Origin: CAZTPJ01 sp964614515
GTDB lineage: Bacteria > Planctomycetota > Phycisphaerae > Phycisphaerales > UBA1924
Assembly (NCBI GenBank): GCA_964614515.1
Contig: CAZTPJ010000093.1
Coordinates: 1 to 12,328, forward strand
Reading direction: 5' to 3'
DNA length: 12,328 bases
Positions 6,268 through 12,328 of this stretch are shown piece after piece. Below the pieces are notes generated by a model. It had not been told where the DNA came from and did no database searches. It worked only from the letters and a program-made list of their open reading frames with translations. Numbering within the stretch: the stretch's first letter is position 1; each line of letters starts with the position of its first letter. Made by a program: the position numbers and the translations under genes.

Positions 6268-7308
6268 TCACCGCCCCTCAATCGTCAGAGGCACCGTCCC
6301 ATACATCTCCCGCGTGATGGCCGGTTGGTGGATGCTCACGCGGTCGTCGGCGTCGGCCAGGCCGCGGTCCTTCATGATGCGGCGAAGGTTTGCCGGCAGC
6401 GCGAACTCGACATCCTCATCGAAAACCTCGCGCATCTCGAGCGTCGCGCCGAATCGCTCAACCAGCGCGCGGCACACGCCCGCGACTAGGTCTTCCGGCG
6501 CGGACGCCCCGGCCGTGAGCAGCACCGTGCAGTCGCCCCCCCCCGCGAACCAATCATCGCGCAGGCCCGAGGCGTCATCGATCAGCCGCGCGGGCGTCCC
6601 CGCGTTCTCGGCGATCTCCGTCAGGCGCACCGAGTTCGACGAGTTGACCGACCCCACCACGATCACCAGATCCGCCTCGGGCGCGAGTTGACGCACCGCG
6701 TGCTGACGATTCGTCGTCGCGTAACAGATGTCATCGCTCGGCGGCGCCTTGATGTTCGGAAACGCCGCACGCAAGGCCGCGATCACCACGCCCGCATCAT
6801 CCGTCGACAGCGTCGTCTGCGTGAGATACACCAGCCGATCCGGATCGCGAATCGTCAATCCCCCGATGTCCGCCGGCGTCTCGACAACCTGAATCGCCTC
6901 CGGCGCTTCGCCCGATGTCCCGATCACCTCCTGATGATTGCGATGCCCGATCAGCAGAATCTGATACCCCTGCCTCGCATAACGCACGGCCTCGGAATGC
7001 ACCTTCGTCACCAGCGGGCATGTCGCGTCGATCGCCACCAGCCCGCGCTCGATCGCGCGCTTGCGAACGCTCGGCGGAATCCCATGCGCACTGAACACGA
7101 TCGTCGAACCCGGCGGCGGCGCTTCCACGGACTCGACAAACTCCACCCCGCGATCACGAAAGCGACCCACCACATGCTTGTTATGCACGATCTCGTGATA
7201 CACATAGATCGGACGATCGGGGAACAAGTCCAGCGTGCGATTGACAACCTCCACGGCCATCTGCACGCCGGCACAGAATCCCCGCGGACTCACGAGCAGA
7301 ATCTTCAC
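6268..7308 (-). CDS. ispH: 4-hydroxy-3-methylbut-2-enyl diphosphate reductase (IspH/LytB)
   Basis: IspH carries out the last step of the MEP pathway, reducing HMBPP to IPP and DMAPP with a [4Fe-4S] cluster. With the start used here it has 346 residues, near the usual 310-350. The three cluster cysteines are C12 (S-P-R-G-F-C-A-G-V), C97 (D-A-T-C-P-L-V) and C195 (D-D-I-C-Y-A-T-T). Substrate-binding residues are H42 (E-I-V-H-N), H75 (S-A-H-G), H125 and E127 (in G-H-R-N-H-Q-E), the Q-T-T-L-S segment (164-168), S223/N225 (in N-S-S-N-S) and S269 (G-A-S-A-P-E). The start is GTG at 7308, which gives the normal V/M-K-I-L-L beginning; a frame open further upstream, with an ATG at 7518, would translate an intergenic repeat and is rejected. 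A 9-base C run (6536-6544) encodes a Gly run. It is divergent from the prepilin-like gene. Confidence 0.96.
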   Translation of the reverse strand: MKILLVSPRGFCAGVQMAVEVVNRTLDLFPDRPIYVYHEIVHNKHVVGRFRDRGVEFVESVEAPPPGSTIVFSAHGIPPSVRKRAIERGLVAIDATCPLVTKVHSEAVRYARQGYQILLIGHRNHQEVIGTSGEAPEAIQVVETPADIGGLTIRDPDRLVYLTQTTLSTDDAGVVIAALRAAFPNIKAPPSDDICYATTNRQHAVRQLAPEADLVIVVGSVNSSNSVRLTEIAENAGTPARLIDDASGLRDDWFAGGGDCTVLLTAGASAPEDLVAGVCRALVERFGATLEMREVFDEDVEFALPANLRRIMKDRGLADADDRVSIHQPAITREMYGTVPLTIEGR

Positions 7309-7668
7309 GCCCGCCCCCAGGCCAACCGCAAACTCCGTTGGATCCGGTGGGGCGGGCGCTTCGCCCGCCTCCCGTGCGCGTCCGACGCGCGATGAATCAT
7401 CCCGGCACCGAAGCGGCGGGCAATCTTGCGGTTGCTTTGCGCCCACCGTTCCCGGATCCCGTGTGCCGCCGGTCCAACCATGCGCGATCCTAGGCCCTTG
7501 CGCCGCCATGGTTTGCACTCACGCATCGCCAGATTCCCTTCGTGAACAAACTGTTAAGTCGTGCCGTCGCCCACGACCAGCATCGCAAACCGCCCCGCGA
7601 CTTGCTATCGTTCGCCCGCAGGGAGTTCGCGGGTCGTGGTGGTCCGCGGCAGTCAGGGAGACTCACGC
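7309..7668. other. Divergent intergenic region between ispH and prepilin-like gene
   Basis: This 360-base region separates two divergent genes and should hold promoters for both. I see the dispersed repeat copy at 7340-7369 and a possible extended -10 (TGC-TATCGT, 7603-7611, plus) about 58 bases before the prepilin-like ATG, without a clear -35. An AGGGAG ribosome site lies 8 bases before the ATG at 7669. No tRNA-like or riboswitch-like fold was recognised. Confidence 0.5.
7340..7369 (+). repeat. Dispersed GGATCCGGTGG-hairpin element, intact copy
   Basis: GGATCCGGTGG (7340-7350) is followed directly by the perfect 8-bp hairpin GGCGGGCG-ctt-CGCCCGCC (7351-7369). The layout is the same as in the copies at 1532, 10326 and 10369, but the arm sequence differs, with paired changes. 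It sits just upstream of the ispH start, and its minus-strand translation is what prolongs the ispH frame artificially. Confidence 0.75.
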
Positions 7669-8754
7669 ATGAGGCCGATGTTTCGCGCCGGTTCCAGCCG
7701 TTCGCCCGTGGCCATCCCACGTCGCGCCTTTACCCTCATCGAACTGCTCGTCGTCGTCGCCATCATCGCGCTGCTCATCAGCATCCTTCTGCCCTCCATC
7801 GGCAAGGCGCGCGACATCGCGCGGCAGACCGTCTGCGCCAACAACCTCCGACAGATCGCCACCGCCATCTACGCCTACGCCAACGAAAACAAAGAAATCA
7901 TCGTCGGCGGACCCACCACCAGCGGAACCGACGCCCTCGCCGGACGCTTCAATGGCATCGCCACGCAGGTGTGGGACTTCTACGGCCCGCTGGCGCACTT
8001 CATGGGCTTCGTCGGTCCCGGCGATGGCGAGTCGCCGCAGAACATGACCGAGGGCCTTCGCGCTGCACGCTTCAACTGGTATCGCGAGTCGCTCGCCCCG
8101 TTCAAGTGCCCGTCAAACAACGTCACGTCCGAGCCTTTCGGCGCATCCTCGCCGTGGACCACCGGCACGATGATCGCCTACAACATGTCCACGCAGTTTA
8201 CTTCGACAACCGATGCGCCCCCGCGCGGCACAGGCTCCGGCTATCCACAGGATCGACGCAACTATCGCCCATACCTGCACATGGTCGGCACGACCTCCAT
8301 GAAAGTCGCCGTCTTTGAGGGCCACCGCTACGCCTCGCTCAACGACAAGCCCGACTATGACCCGCGCATCAACGCGAACTACGGCGGCGCCTTCGCCGGC
8401 GTCGGCGCGTGGTGGATCTCCTCGAAGGAACTCAATCGCGCCGCCGCACCGGGCGAAAGCGGAAACAACCTCTACAACGCACGCCCCGACATCTTCAACG
8501 ATGCACGACGTTGGGCCTTCCGCCACGGCTATCGCGCCGGCGGCACCAGCGGAAACACGCAGGTCCTCGGCAACATGGCCTTCTTTGATGGGCGCGTCGA
8601 AGTCTTCACCGATGGCGACGCGACCAACCCCGACTATTGGTTCCCGACGGGGACGCGCCTCGAAGGGCCGGCCGACTTCTGGAACTACACCCGCCAGAAG
8701 TGGCCCGACAAACTCGAAGGCCGTACGCCTCAGAACCCCTATATCGTTCCGTAA
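7669..8754 (+). CDS. Prepilin-like protein with type II secretion/pilin N-terminal methylation motif
   Basis: This is a 361-residue protein. The class III prepilin signal is plain: basic leader ending P-R-R-A (17-20), cleavage expected between A20 and F21, then F-T-L-I-E-L-L-V-V-V-A-I-I-A-L-L (21-36) with the conserved Glu at mature position 5 (E25). A pre-pilin peptidase would cut and methylate F21. The rest is a pseudopilin-type head: alpha-1 extension (C56-A-N-N-L-R-Q-I-A), then a long globular part ending with N-M-A-F-F-D-G-R-V-E-V-F-T-D-G, a form of the 'DG' C-terminal motif that planctomycetes carry on many such proteins. A20 replaces the more usual Gly, which is common in planctomycetes. 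ATG 7669 is preferred over an ATG at 7561 because AGGGAG precedes it and the leader is then of normal length. It is followed after 2 bases by the CPDC protein. Function is probably structural or surface; which pilus or secretion system it serves is unknown. Confidence 0.9.
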   Translation: MRPMFRAGSSRSPVAIPRRAFTLIELLVVVAIIALLISILLPSIGKARDIARQTVCANNLRQIATAIYAYANENKEIIVGGPTTSGTDALAGRFNGIATQVWDFYGPLAHFMGFVGPGDGESPQNMTEGLRAARFNWYRESLAPFKCPSNNVTSEPFGASSPWTTGTMIAYNMSTQFTSTTDAPPRGTGSGYPQDRRNYRPYLHMVGTTSMKVAVFEGHRYASLNDKPDYDPRINANYGGAFAGVGAWWISSKELNRAAAPGESGNNLYNARPDIFNDARRWAFRHGYRAGGTSGNTQVLGNMAFFDGRVEVFTDGDATNPDYWFPTGTRLEGPADFWNYTRQKWPDKLEGRTPQNPYIVP

Positions 8755-8756
8755 TC

Positions 8757-9293
8757 ATGCCCGGCCCCACGACCCACGATCCGTCGCGCCCCGGCTCGCA
8801 ACAACCGAGTCTGATGGCGGACTTGATTGAAGAGCACGACCGCGCATCCGCCGGGCGAACCGGCGGCGGCGACACGACCCCGAAACGCCGACTGTGGATG
8901 GGCGTCGTCGCGGCGATACTCATCATCGCGTGCCTCGTCTTCATCGCGCGGCAGTTCGCCACCTTCGGCGACTCGCCCGGCGCAGGCACGGGCACACGCG
9001 TCGCCATCGACGCCGAAACAGGCGAGGTCTTCATGAAGTTCCGCATCCGCGACGGCCAGAGCCTCCCGTGGCCACACCCGCGCAGCGGCAAACTCACCAT
9101 CTACCCCGCCGAAACATGCCACTGGACCAAAGATGGCCAGGCGAAGATCGAGCCGACGTACGTTCTGCTCAACGAACTTATCGGAACCTCTGAGCCTACG
9201 CTCTGCCCGGATTGCGGGCGCCGCGTTGTTCCTCATAACCCATTGCCGCCAATGGAGTTAATGGAAGCCGCGGCGAATCGCGCGGCCCGCTGA
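8757..9293 (+). CDS. Single-pass membrane protein with C-terminal CPDC motif, unknown function
   Basis: A 178-residue protein that I do not recognise. A hydrophilic N-terminus (1-43) is followed by K-R-R and one transmembrane helix (about 47-65), then a domain of about 110 residues that is probably outside the cytoplasm by the positive-inside rule. That domain has F-M-K-F-R (92-96), P-A-E-T-C-H-W (117-123) and, near the end, L-C-P-D-C-G-R-R (149-156). C150 and C153, perhaps with C121 and H122, could bind a metal or form a redox pair. The ATG is 2 bases after the stop of the prepilin-like gene, with no ribosome site of its own, so translation is probably coupled and a joint role is likely. Nothing in the sequence gives an enzymatic activity. 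Confidence 0.8.
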   Translation: MPGPTTHDPSRPGSQQPSLMADLIEEHDRASAGRTGGGDTTPKRRLWMGVVAAILIIACLVFIARQFATFGDSPGAGTGTRVAIDAETGEVFMKFRIRDGQSLPWPHPRSGKLTIYPAETCHWTKDGQAKIEPTYVLLNELIGTSEPTLCPDCGRRVVPHNPLPPMELMEAAANRAAR

Positions 9294-9361
9294 CGCGAAG
9301 TCCCGCGTTGTCTTTGCGCGATTTGAGCGCTCTCTCCTTTCAGGCTGCACCCGCGTGTGGT

Positions 9362-9394
9362 TATACTGATGCCTCATCACTCAGTCGGGTGATG
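9362..9394 (+). promoter_or_regulatory. Candidate promoter and leader hairpin before the PEP-CTERM-like gene
   Basis: TATACT (9362-9367) resembles a -10 element, with only a weak -35 match (TTTCAG region) about 18 bases upstream. Just downstream the expected transcript could fold CATCAC (9375-9380) against GTGATG (9389-9394). This lies in the 192-base gap before the ATG at 9486, giving a leader of about 110 bases. Confidence 0.3.
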
Positions 9395-9485
9395 GACGCG
9401 AGTTGGCTCCACGGGCGCGGGTATGTGTTTCCGCGCGACGAGCATTCGTGGATTCGCAAGGGACTTTTTCGAGAGGAGACGAGAC

Positions 9486-10178
9486 ATGAACAGGATGGGT
9501 ATCGCTATCGGTATGGGATGCGTGATGGCGGCGAGCGCTGCGCACGCGGATGTGCTCGCGGACTGGACCTTTGAGGTTTCAGGGCCGATCTTCGCCGCAC
9601 TGAACAACACGCCGGTGTCCGGCTCATATGCTGCCGAAGGTGGCCTCTTCGCCGCGACTTCCTTCGCCCGCGGCGTCCACGCCAGCGCCAACACGGACTA
9701 CTCAAGCCCCGCCGGCAACGGCTCGGCCGAGTCCTTCAGTTCCAACGAGTGGACCATCGGCGACTACTACGAGTTTGAGACGTCCACGCTCGGGTTCCGC
9801 AACATCACAATCGAGTGGAATCAGGTTCGATCCGGAACCGGCCCGGGCATCTTCGACCTCGAGTACAGCGTCGATGGCATGAACTTCATCACGTTGCTCG
9901 ATGACTACACCGTTCTCGAAAACTCCGCGGCCAATGGTGGCTTCTGGAACTCCACCACGTTCATCCCGAACTATGTGCTCGGTCCCGTCGCCGGCCCGGC
10001 CGTGCTCGACGATCAGGCCACCATCTGGTTCCGCCTGACGAATCAGGTGACACCCGGCAGCACCGGCGGCACGAATCGCGTGGACAATGTCGTCATCAAC
10101 GGCACGTTGATCCCGACGCCCGGCACGCTCGGCCTGCTCGCCTTCGGCGCGATTGTCGCGCTGCGCCGCCGTCGCTAA
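9486..10178 (+). CDS. Exported PEP-CTERM-like anchored protein, unknown function
   Basis: A 230-residue secreted protein. The signal peptide is M-N-R-M-G-I-A-I-G-M-G-C-V-M-A-A-S-A-A-H-A with the cut expected after A21 (A-H-A^D). The body is rich in Ser, Thr, Asn and Gly with aromatic beta-strand-like blocks (L-A-D-W-T-F-E; I-E-W-N-Q-V-R-S; F-D-L-E-Y-S-V-D-G; V-D-N-V-V-I-N-G-T). The C-terminus I-P-T-P-G (209-213), a hydrophobic stretch (214-226) and R-R-R-R (227-230) is the layout of PEP-CTERM sorting signals, with T in place of E. Known PEP-CTERM proteins are processed by exosortase and go to the surface or extracellular matrix; no exosortase is in this window. An AGGAG lies 8 bases before ATG 9486, which decides the start over an upstream ATG at 9423. 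A strong terminator follows at 10271. Confidence 0.85.
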   Translation: MNRMGIAIGMGCVMAASAAHADVLADWTFEVSGPIFAALNNTPVSGSYAAEGGLFAATSFARGVHASANTDYSSPAGNGSAESFSSNEWTIGDYYEFETSTLGFRNITIEWNQVRSGTGPGIFDLEYSVDGMNFITLLDDYTVLENSAANGGFWNSTTFIPNYVLGPVAGPAVLDDQATIWFRLTNQVTPGSTGGTNRVDNVVINGTLIPTPGTLGLLAFGAIVALRRRR

Positions 10179-10270
10179 GCCCCCACCCCCGGCGACATGG
10201 GACCGCCCCTCGACGCACTGGTATCGAGGGAGGACGAGAGAGAGGACACCAGGAATCGCCGGTTGACACA

Positions 10271-10308
10271 CGACCCGCCGCAACAAACGCGGCGGGTCGC
10301 TTTCGTTG
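10271..10308 (+). terminator. Rho-independent terminator after the PEP-CTERM-like gene
   Basis: Arms CGACCCGCCGC (10271-10281) and GCGGCGGGTCG (10289-10299) form a perfect 11-bp stem around the 7-base loop AACAAAC, followed by the T-rich CTTTCGTT. It lies 92 bases past the stop. A weaker hairpin (CCCTCGA ... TCGAGGG) lies between about 10207 and 10231. Confidence 0.85.
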
Positions 10309-10325
10309 CGCTCGACATGTTCTCC

Positions 10326-10440
10326 GGATCCGGTGGTGCAGGCGTCCCGCCTGCACGCGCTTTCCTCCGGATCCGGTGGTGCAGGCGTCCCGCCTGCACG
10401 AGCCTCCCTTCGGATCCAGTGGTGCAGACATCCGAACCCG
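10326..10440 (+). repeat. Three tandem copies of the GGATCCGGTGG-hairpin element, 43-base period
   Basis: GGATCC starts at 10326, 10369 and 10412, exactly 43 bases apart. The first two units are nearly identical and each holds a perfect hairpin GTGCAGGCG-tcc-CGCCTGCAC (9 bp). The third (GGATCCAGTGG) has lost the second arm. The array fills the space between the terminator and the ribosome site of the M20 gene, so it is probably in that gene's leader or carries its promoter. Its minus-strand translation gives the Cys-Arg-Arg-Asp-Ala-Cys type of spurious peptide often annotated in planctomycete genomes. Confidence 0.85.
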
Positions 10441-10479
10441 CGCTTCAACGCCTACAACTCCACATCACGGAGGATCACC

Positions 10480-11922
10480 ATGGAACGACAACCCAAGGAA
10501 GCCCAGCGCGTCATCGAGTGGCTCGAAGCCAACGAATGGGCCTGCATCGAACGACTCATCGACTGGCTCCGCATCCCCAGCATCAGCACCGACCCCGCCT
10601 TCCGCTCAGATGTCAAACGCGCCGCCGAATGGGCCGCGAATCAACTCCGCGAATGTGGACTCGAAGTCGCCATCCTCCCCACAGGCACTCCCGAAAAGCC
10701 CGGACACCCCGTCGTCCTCGCCACAACGCTAACAAACAACGAGTACCACGGCCCGCACGTCCTCTTCTACGGCCACTACGACGTGCAGCCCGCCGACCCC
10801 GTTGATCTCTGGGAAAGCCCGCCCTTCGAACCGGCGATTCGCGACGGCGTGCCCGGCGGCCCCGGCCGTCGCATCGTCGCGCGCGGCGCGGTCGATGACA
10901 AGGGCCAGGTGATGATGTTCATCGAAGCCCTTCGCGCATGGCTGGCCGTCACGGATCGCGTCGCCGGCGGCGCCAAGTTCACCGTCATGCTCGAAGGTGA
11001 AGAAGAATCAGGCTCGGTCAACCTCGAACGCTTCGTCAAGCAGCACAAGCCGCGCCTGCGAGACTGCAACGTCTGCCTCATCTCCGACACAGGCATGATC
11101 GCACGCGACAGGCCCGCCATCACCTACGGCGTCCGCGGACTCGCCTACACCGAAGTCATTCTCCACGGCCCGGACCAGGACCTTCACTCCGGCCACTGGG
11201 GCGGACGCATTCCCAACCCCGCCAACGAACTGCCGAAGATTCTCGCCCAACTCTGGGATGACCAGCGCCGCGTCACGATCCCCGACTTCTATGAAAACGT
11301 GCGCGACATCACGCCCGATGAACGCGATGCATGGCGGAAACTCGGCTACGACATCCCGGCGCTCCTCAAGAGCATCGGCTTCCCACCCGAAGCCGACATC
11401 GGCGAGGCCGGATACTCATCCATCGAACGCGAATGGGCGCGGCCCACGGCGGAGATCAACGGCCTCATCGCCGGATACACAGGCCCCGGCGCCAAGACCG
11501 TCATCCCAACCCACGCCCGCGCGAAAGTCTCATTCCGTCTCGTCGCCGATCAACACCCCGCGAAGATCGCCCAAGCCTTCTTCGACTGGTGCAAAGAGCG
11601 AACTCCGCCAGGTTGCCGATGGGAGTTCATCGACCACGGCGGCGGATGGCCCGTCACCGTTGCGACAGATTCGCCCACGCTCGCGGCCGCGTCACGCGCG
11701 ATCGAACGTGCGGCCGGAAAACGCCCCGAACTCATCAAGACTGGCGGCTCAATCCCTGTCGGCGGACTCCTCAAGGCCGAACTGGGACTCGAAACCATTT
11801 TCATGGGCTTTGGCCTCGATGATGATCGCATCCACTCGCCCAACGAAAAGTTCGAACTCGACTGCTTCCGCATGGGCGCCAAATCCCACGCCCTGCTCAT
11901 CGACGAACTTCTCAACGGCTGA
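10480..11922 (+). CDS. M20-family zinc metallopeptidase (dipeptidase-like)
   Basis: A 480-residue protein, the usual length of M20 dipeptidases (about 450-480), which cleave dipeptides or similar amide bonds using two metal ions in the cytoplasm. Metal and catalytic residues are all visible: H99 and D101 in F-Y-G-H-Y-D-V-Q-P; D139 in R-G-A-V-D-D-K-G (bridging ligand); E175 as general base and E176 as ligand in E-G-E-E-E-S-G-S; D203 in I-S-D-T; and H452 in R-I-H-S-P-N-E. The lid-domain D-L-H-S-G (H236) that helps bind substrate across the dimer is also present. It most resembles the carnosinase/CNDP-like and dipeptidase branch; the exact substrate is not predictable. ATG 10480 has GGAGG 6 bases upstream; the frame is open to 10306 only because it reads through the repeat array. 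No frame damage is seen. Confidence 0.95.
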   Translation: MERQPKEAQRVIEWLEANEWACIERLIDWLRIPSISTDPAFRSDVKRAAEWAANQLRECGLEVAILPTGTPEKPGHPVVLATTLTNNEYHGPHVLFYGHYDVQPADPVDLWESPPFEPAIRDGVPGGPGRRIVARGAVDDKGQVMMFIEALRAWLAVTDRVAGGAKFTVMLEGEEESGSVNLERFVKQHKPRLRDCNVCLISDTGMIARDRPAITYGVRGLAYTEVILHGPDQDLHSGHWGGRIPNPANELPKILAQLWDDQRRVTIPDFYENVRDITPDERDAWRKLGYDIPALLKSIGFPPEADIGEAGYSSIEREWARPTAEINGLIAGYTGPGAKTVIPTHARAKVSFRLVADQHPAKIAQAFFDWCKERTPPGCRWEFIDHGGGWPVTVATDSPTLAAASRAIERAAGKRPELIKTGGSIPVGGLLKAELGLETIFMGFGLDDDRIHSPNEKFELDCFRMGAKSHALLIDELLNG

Positions 11923-11941
11923 TTGCGCCGCAGGCACTTGT

Positions 11942-11965
11942 GTGGTCACGGTTCGACGTGACCAC
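11942..11965 (+). terminator. Hairpin after the M20 gene, possible terminator or 3'-end protector
   Basis: GTGGTCACG (11942-11950) pairs perfectly with CGTGACCAC (11957-11965) around the loop GTTCGA, 20 bases after the stop codon. No T tract follows, so it is not a classical intrinsic terminator. Confidence 0.5.
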
Positions 11966-12062
11966 GACGAATCACGCACCGTGCCCCGACCAAACCGCTT
12001 CGGATTGTCGGGCGAAGACTCCACGTCGGTCATGGTTCGTCTGGCGCACTCGAATCGCTCGA

Positions 12063-12128
12063 CTCTTCGCCCGAAGGGCGTTGCCTCTTCGCCCACAGGG
12101 CGTTGCCTCTTCGCCCGAAGGGCGCACG
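12063..12128. repeat. Three tandem 22-base units, each a small hairpin
   Basis: Units begin at 12063, 12085 and 12107, each starting CTCTTCGCCC and followed by GAAGGGCG or ACAGGGCG. The first and third fold CGCCC-gaa-GGGCG; the middle one keeps the arms with loop ACA. The first two end in TTGC, the third in CACG. Confidence 0.8.
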
Positions 12129-12135
12129 ATCGTTG

Positions 12136-12324
12136 CCAGGGGCTTCAGCCCCTGGTCAGTCCCCCCCCTTCTTGACCACCGCCCGGAGGGCGGACGAATC
12201 TCCCTTGTCCCCTCCTCTGCCCCTTCGGGGCAGTCTCACCGCGCGAACTCAACCACGGGCTTGCGTGATCGCCTGTCGGCGATCCCGCCGCGCCCGTGGC
12301 TACAACCAGACGCCCCGTTGGGGC
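12136..12324. repeat. Array of further hairpins, one nested
   Basis: Perfect stems in order: CCAGGGGC-ttca-GCCCCTGG (12136-12155); CCGCCC-gga-GGGCGG (12179-12193); CTGCCCC-ttc-GGGGCAG (12217-12233); an outer stem CCACGGGC (12253-12260) / GCCCGTGG (12292-12299) enclosing GATCGCC-tgtc-GGCGATC (12267-12284); and GCCCC-gtt-GGGGC (12312-12324). Loops are 3-4 bases. The family to which each belongs cannot be told from a single copy. Confidence 0.75.
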
Positions 12325-12328
12325 TATG

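Larger units (their letters stand above)
11923..12328. other. Gene-free 3' region made of consecutive hairpins
   Basis: No coding frame in these 406 bases shows protein-like composition. The region opens with a 9-bp hairpin after the M20 stop (11942-11965), then about 100 bases without obvious signal, then a run of hairpins from 12063 to the edge. It may continue beyond the window. Confidence 0.7.

Noticed and set aside
7561..7668. Upstream ATG for the prepilin-like gene
   Set aside because: It would place 36 more residues before an already adequate prepilin leader, and the AGGGAG site supports 7669.
10263..10268. Perfect TTGACA, the -35 consensus
   Set aside because: No -10-like hexamer exists 16-18 bases downstream; that place is occupied by the loop and second arm of the GC-rich terminator.
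10326..10440. CRISPR array
   Set aside because: Only three units with a 43-base period and no unique spacers; the whole unit is repeated, including what would be spacer.
1..12328. Sigma-54 (-24/-12) promoters
   Set aside because: Although rpoN is present, I found no TGGCAC-N5-TTGC-like site at the expected distance from any gene start; a matrix scan would be needed to exclude weak ones.

Overview
The window is GC-rich bacterial DNA that most likely comes from a planctomycete, probably of the Phycisphaerae kind. This is inferred from the combination of genes and repeats, not from a marker gene. The clues are a prepilin-like secreted protein with the R-R-A^FTLIE cleavage motif typical of planctomycetes, a PEP-CTERM-like exported protein ending in a P-T-P-G / hydrophobic / R-R-R-R tail, a sigma-54 gene, weak or absent Shine-Dalgarno sites at several starts, and intergenic hairpin repeats of the type that fill planctomycete genomes. 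About 85% of the window is coding. No tRNA, rRNA, CRISPR array, transposase or phage gene was seen.

Layout. Bases 1-332 (minus) hold the 5' part of a D12-class adenine DNA methyltransferase that runs off the left edge. It is divergent from a degenerate Gfo/Idh/MocA-like protein (417-1436, plus). A GNAT acetyltransferase (1635-2228, minus) faces that gene. Next is a minus-strand pair, recR (3903-4571) then rpoN (2344-3896), with 6 bases between stop and start. rpoN is interrupted by ten N (3014-3023). Reading-frame arithmetic shows these cannot stand for ten real bases. A membrane-anchored Cys-based phosphatase (4607-5245, plus) is divergent from recR and convergent with a SAM-dependent methyltransferase (5255-5953, minus). 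ispH/lytB (6268-7308, minus) follows.

The right half is plus-strand: a prepilin-like protein (7669-8754), a small single-pass membrane protein with a CPDC motif two bases behind it (8757-9293), a PEP-CTERM-like exported protein (9486-10178) closed by a strong intrinsic terminator (10271-10308), and an M20 metallopeptidase (10480-11922). The last 400 bases contain no gene but are packed with hairpins.

How the genes fit together. Most are housekeeping or stand-alone enzymes: recombinational repair (RecR), sigma-54 transcription, and the last step of the MEP isoprenoid pathway (IspH). The prepilin-like gene, the CPDC membrane protein and the PEP-CTERM-like protein form a cell-envelope group. 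I see no clear defence or biosynthetic system. The most interesting non-gene signal is a dispersed element starting GGATCCGGTGG, followed at a fixed offset by a hairpin whose arms change together between copies, plus the dense hairpin array at the right end.
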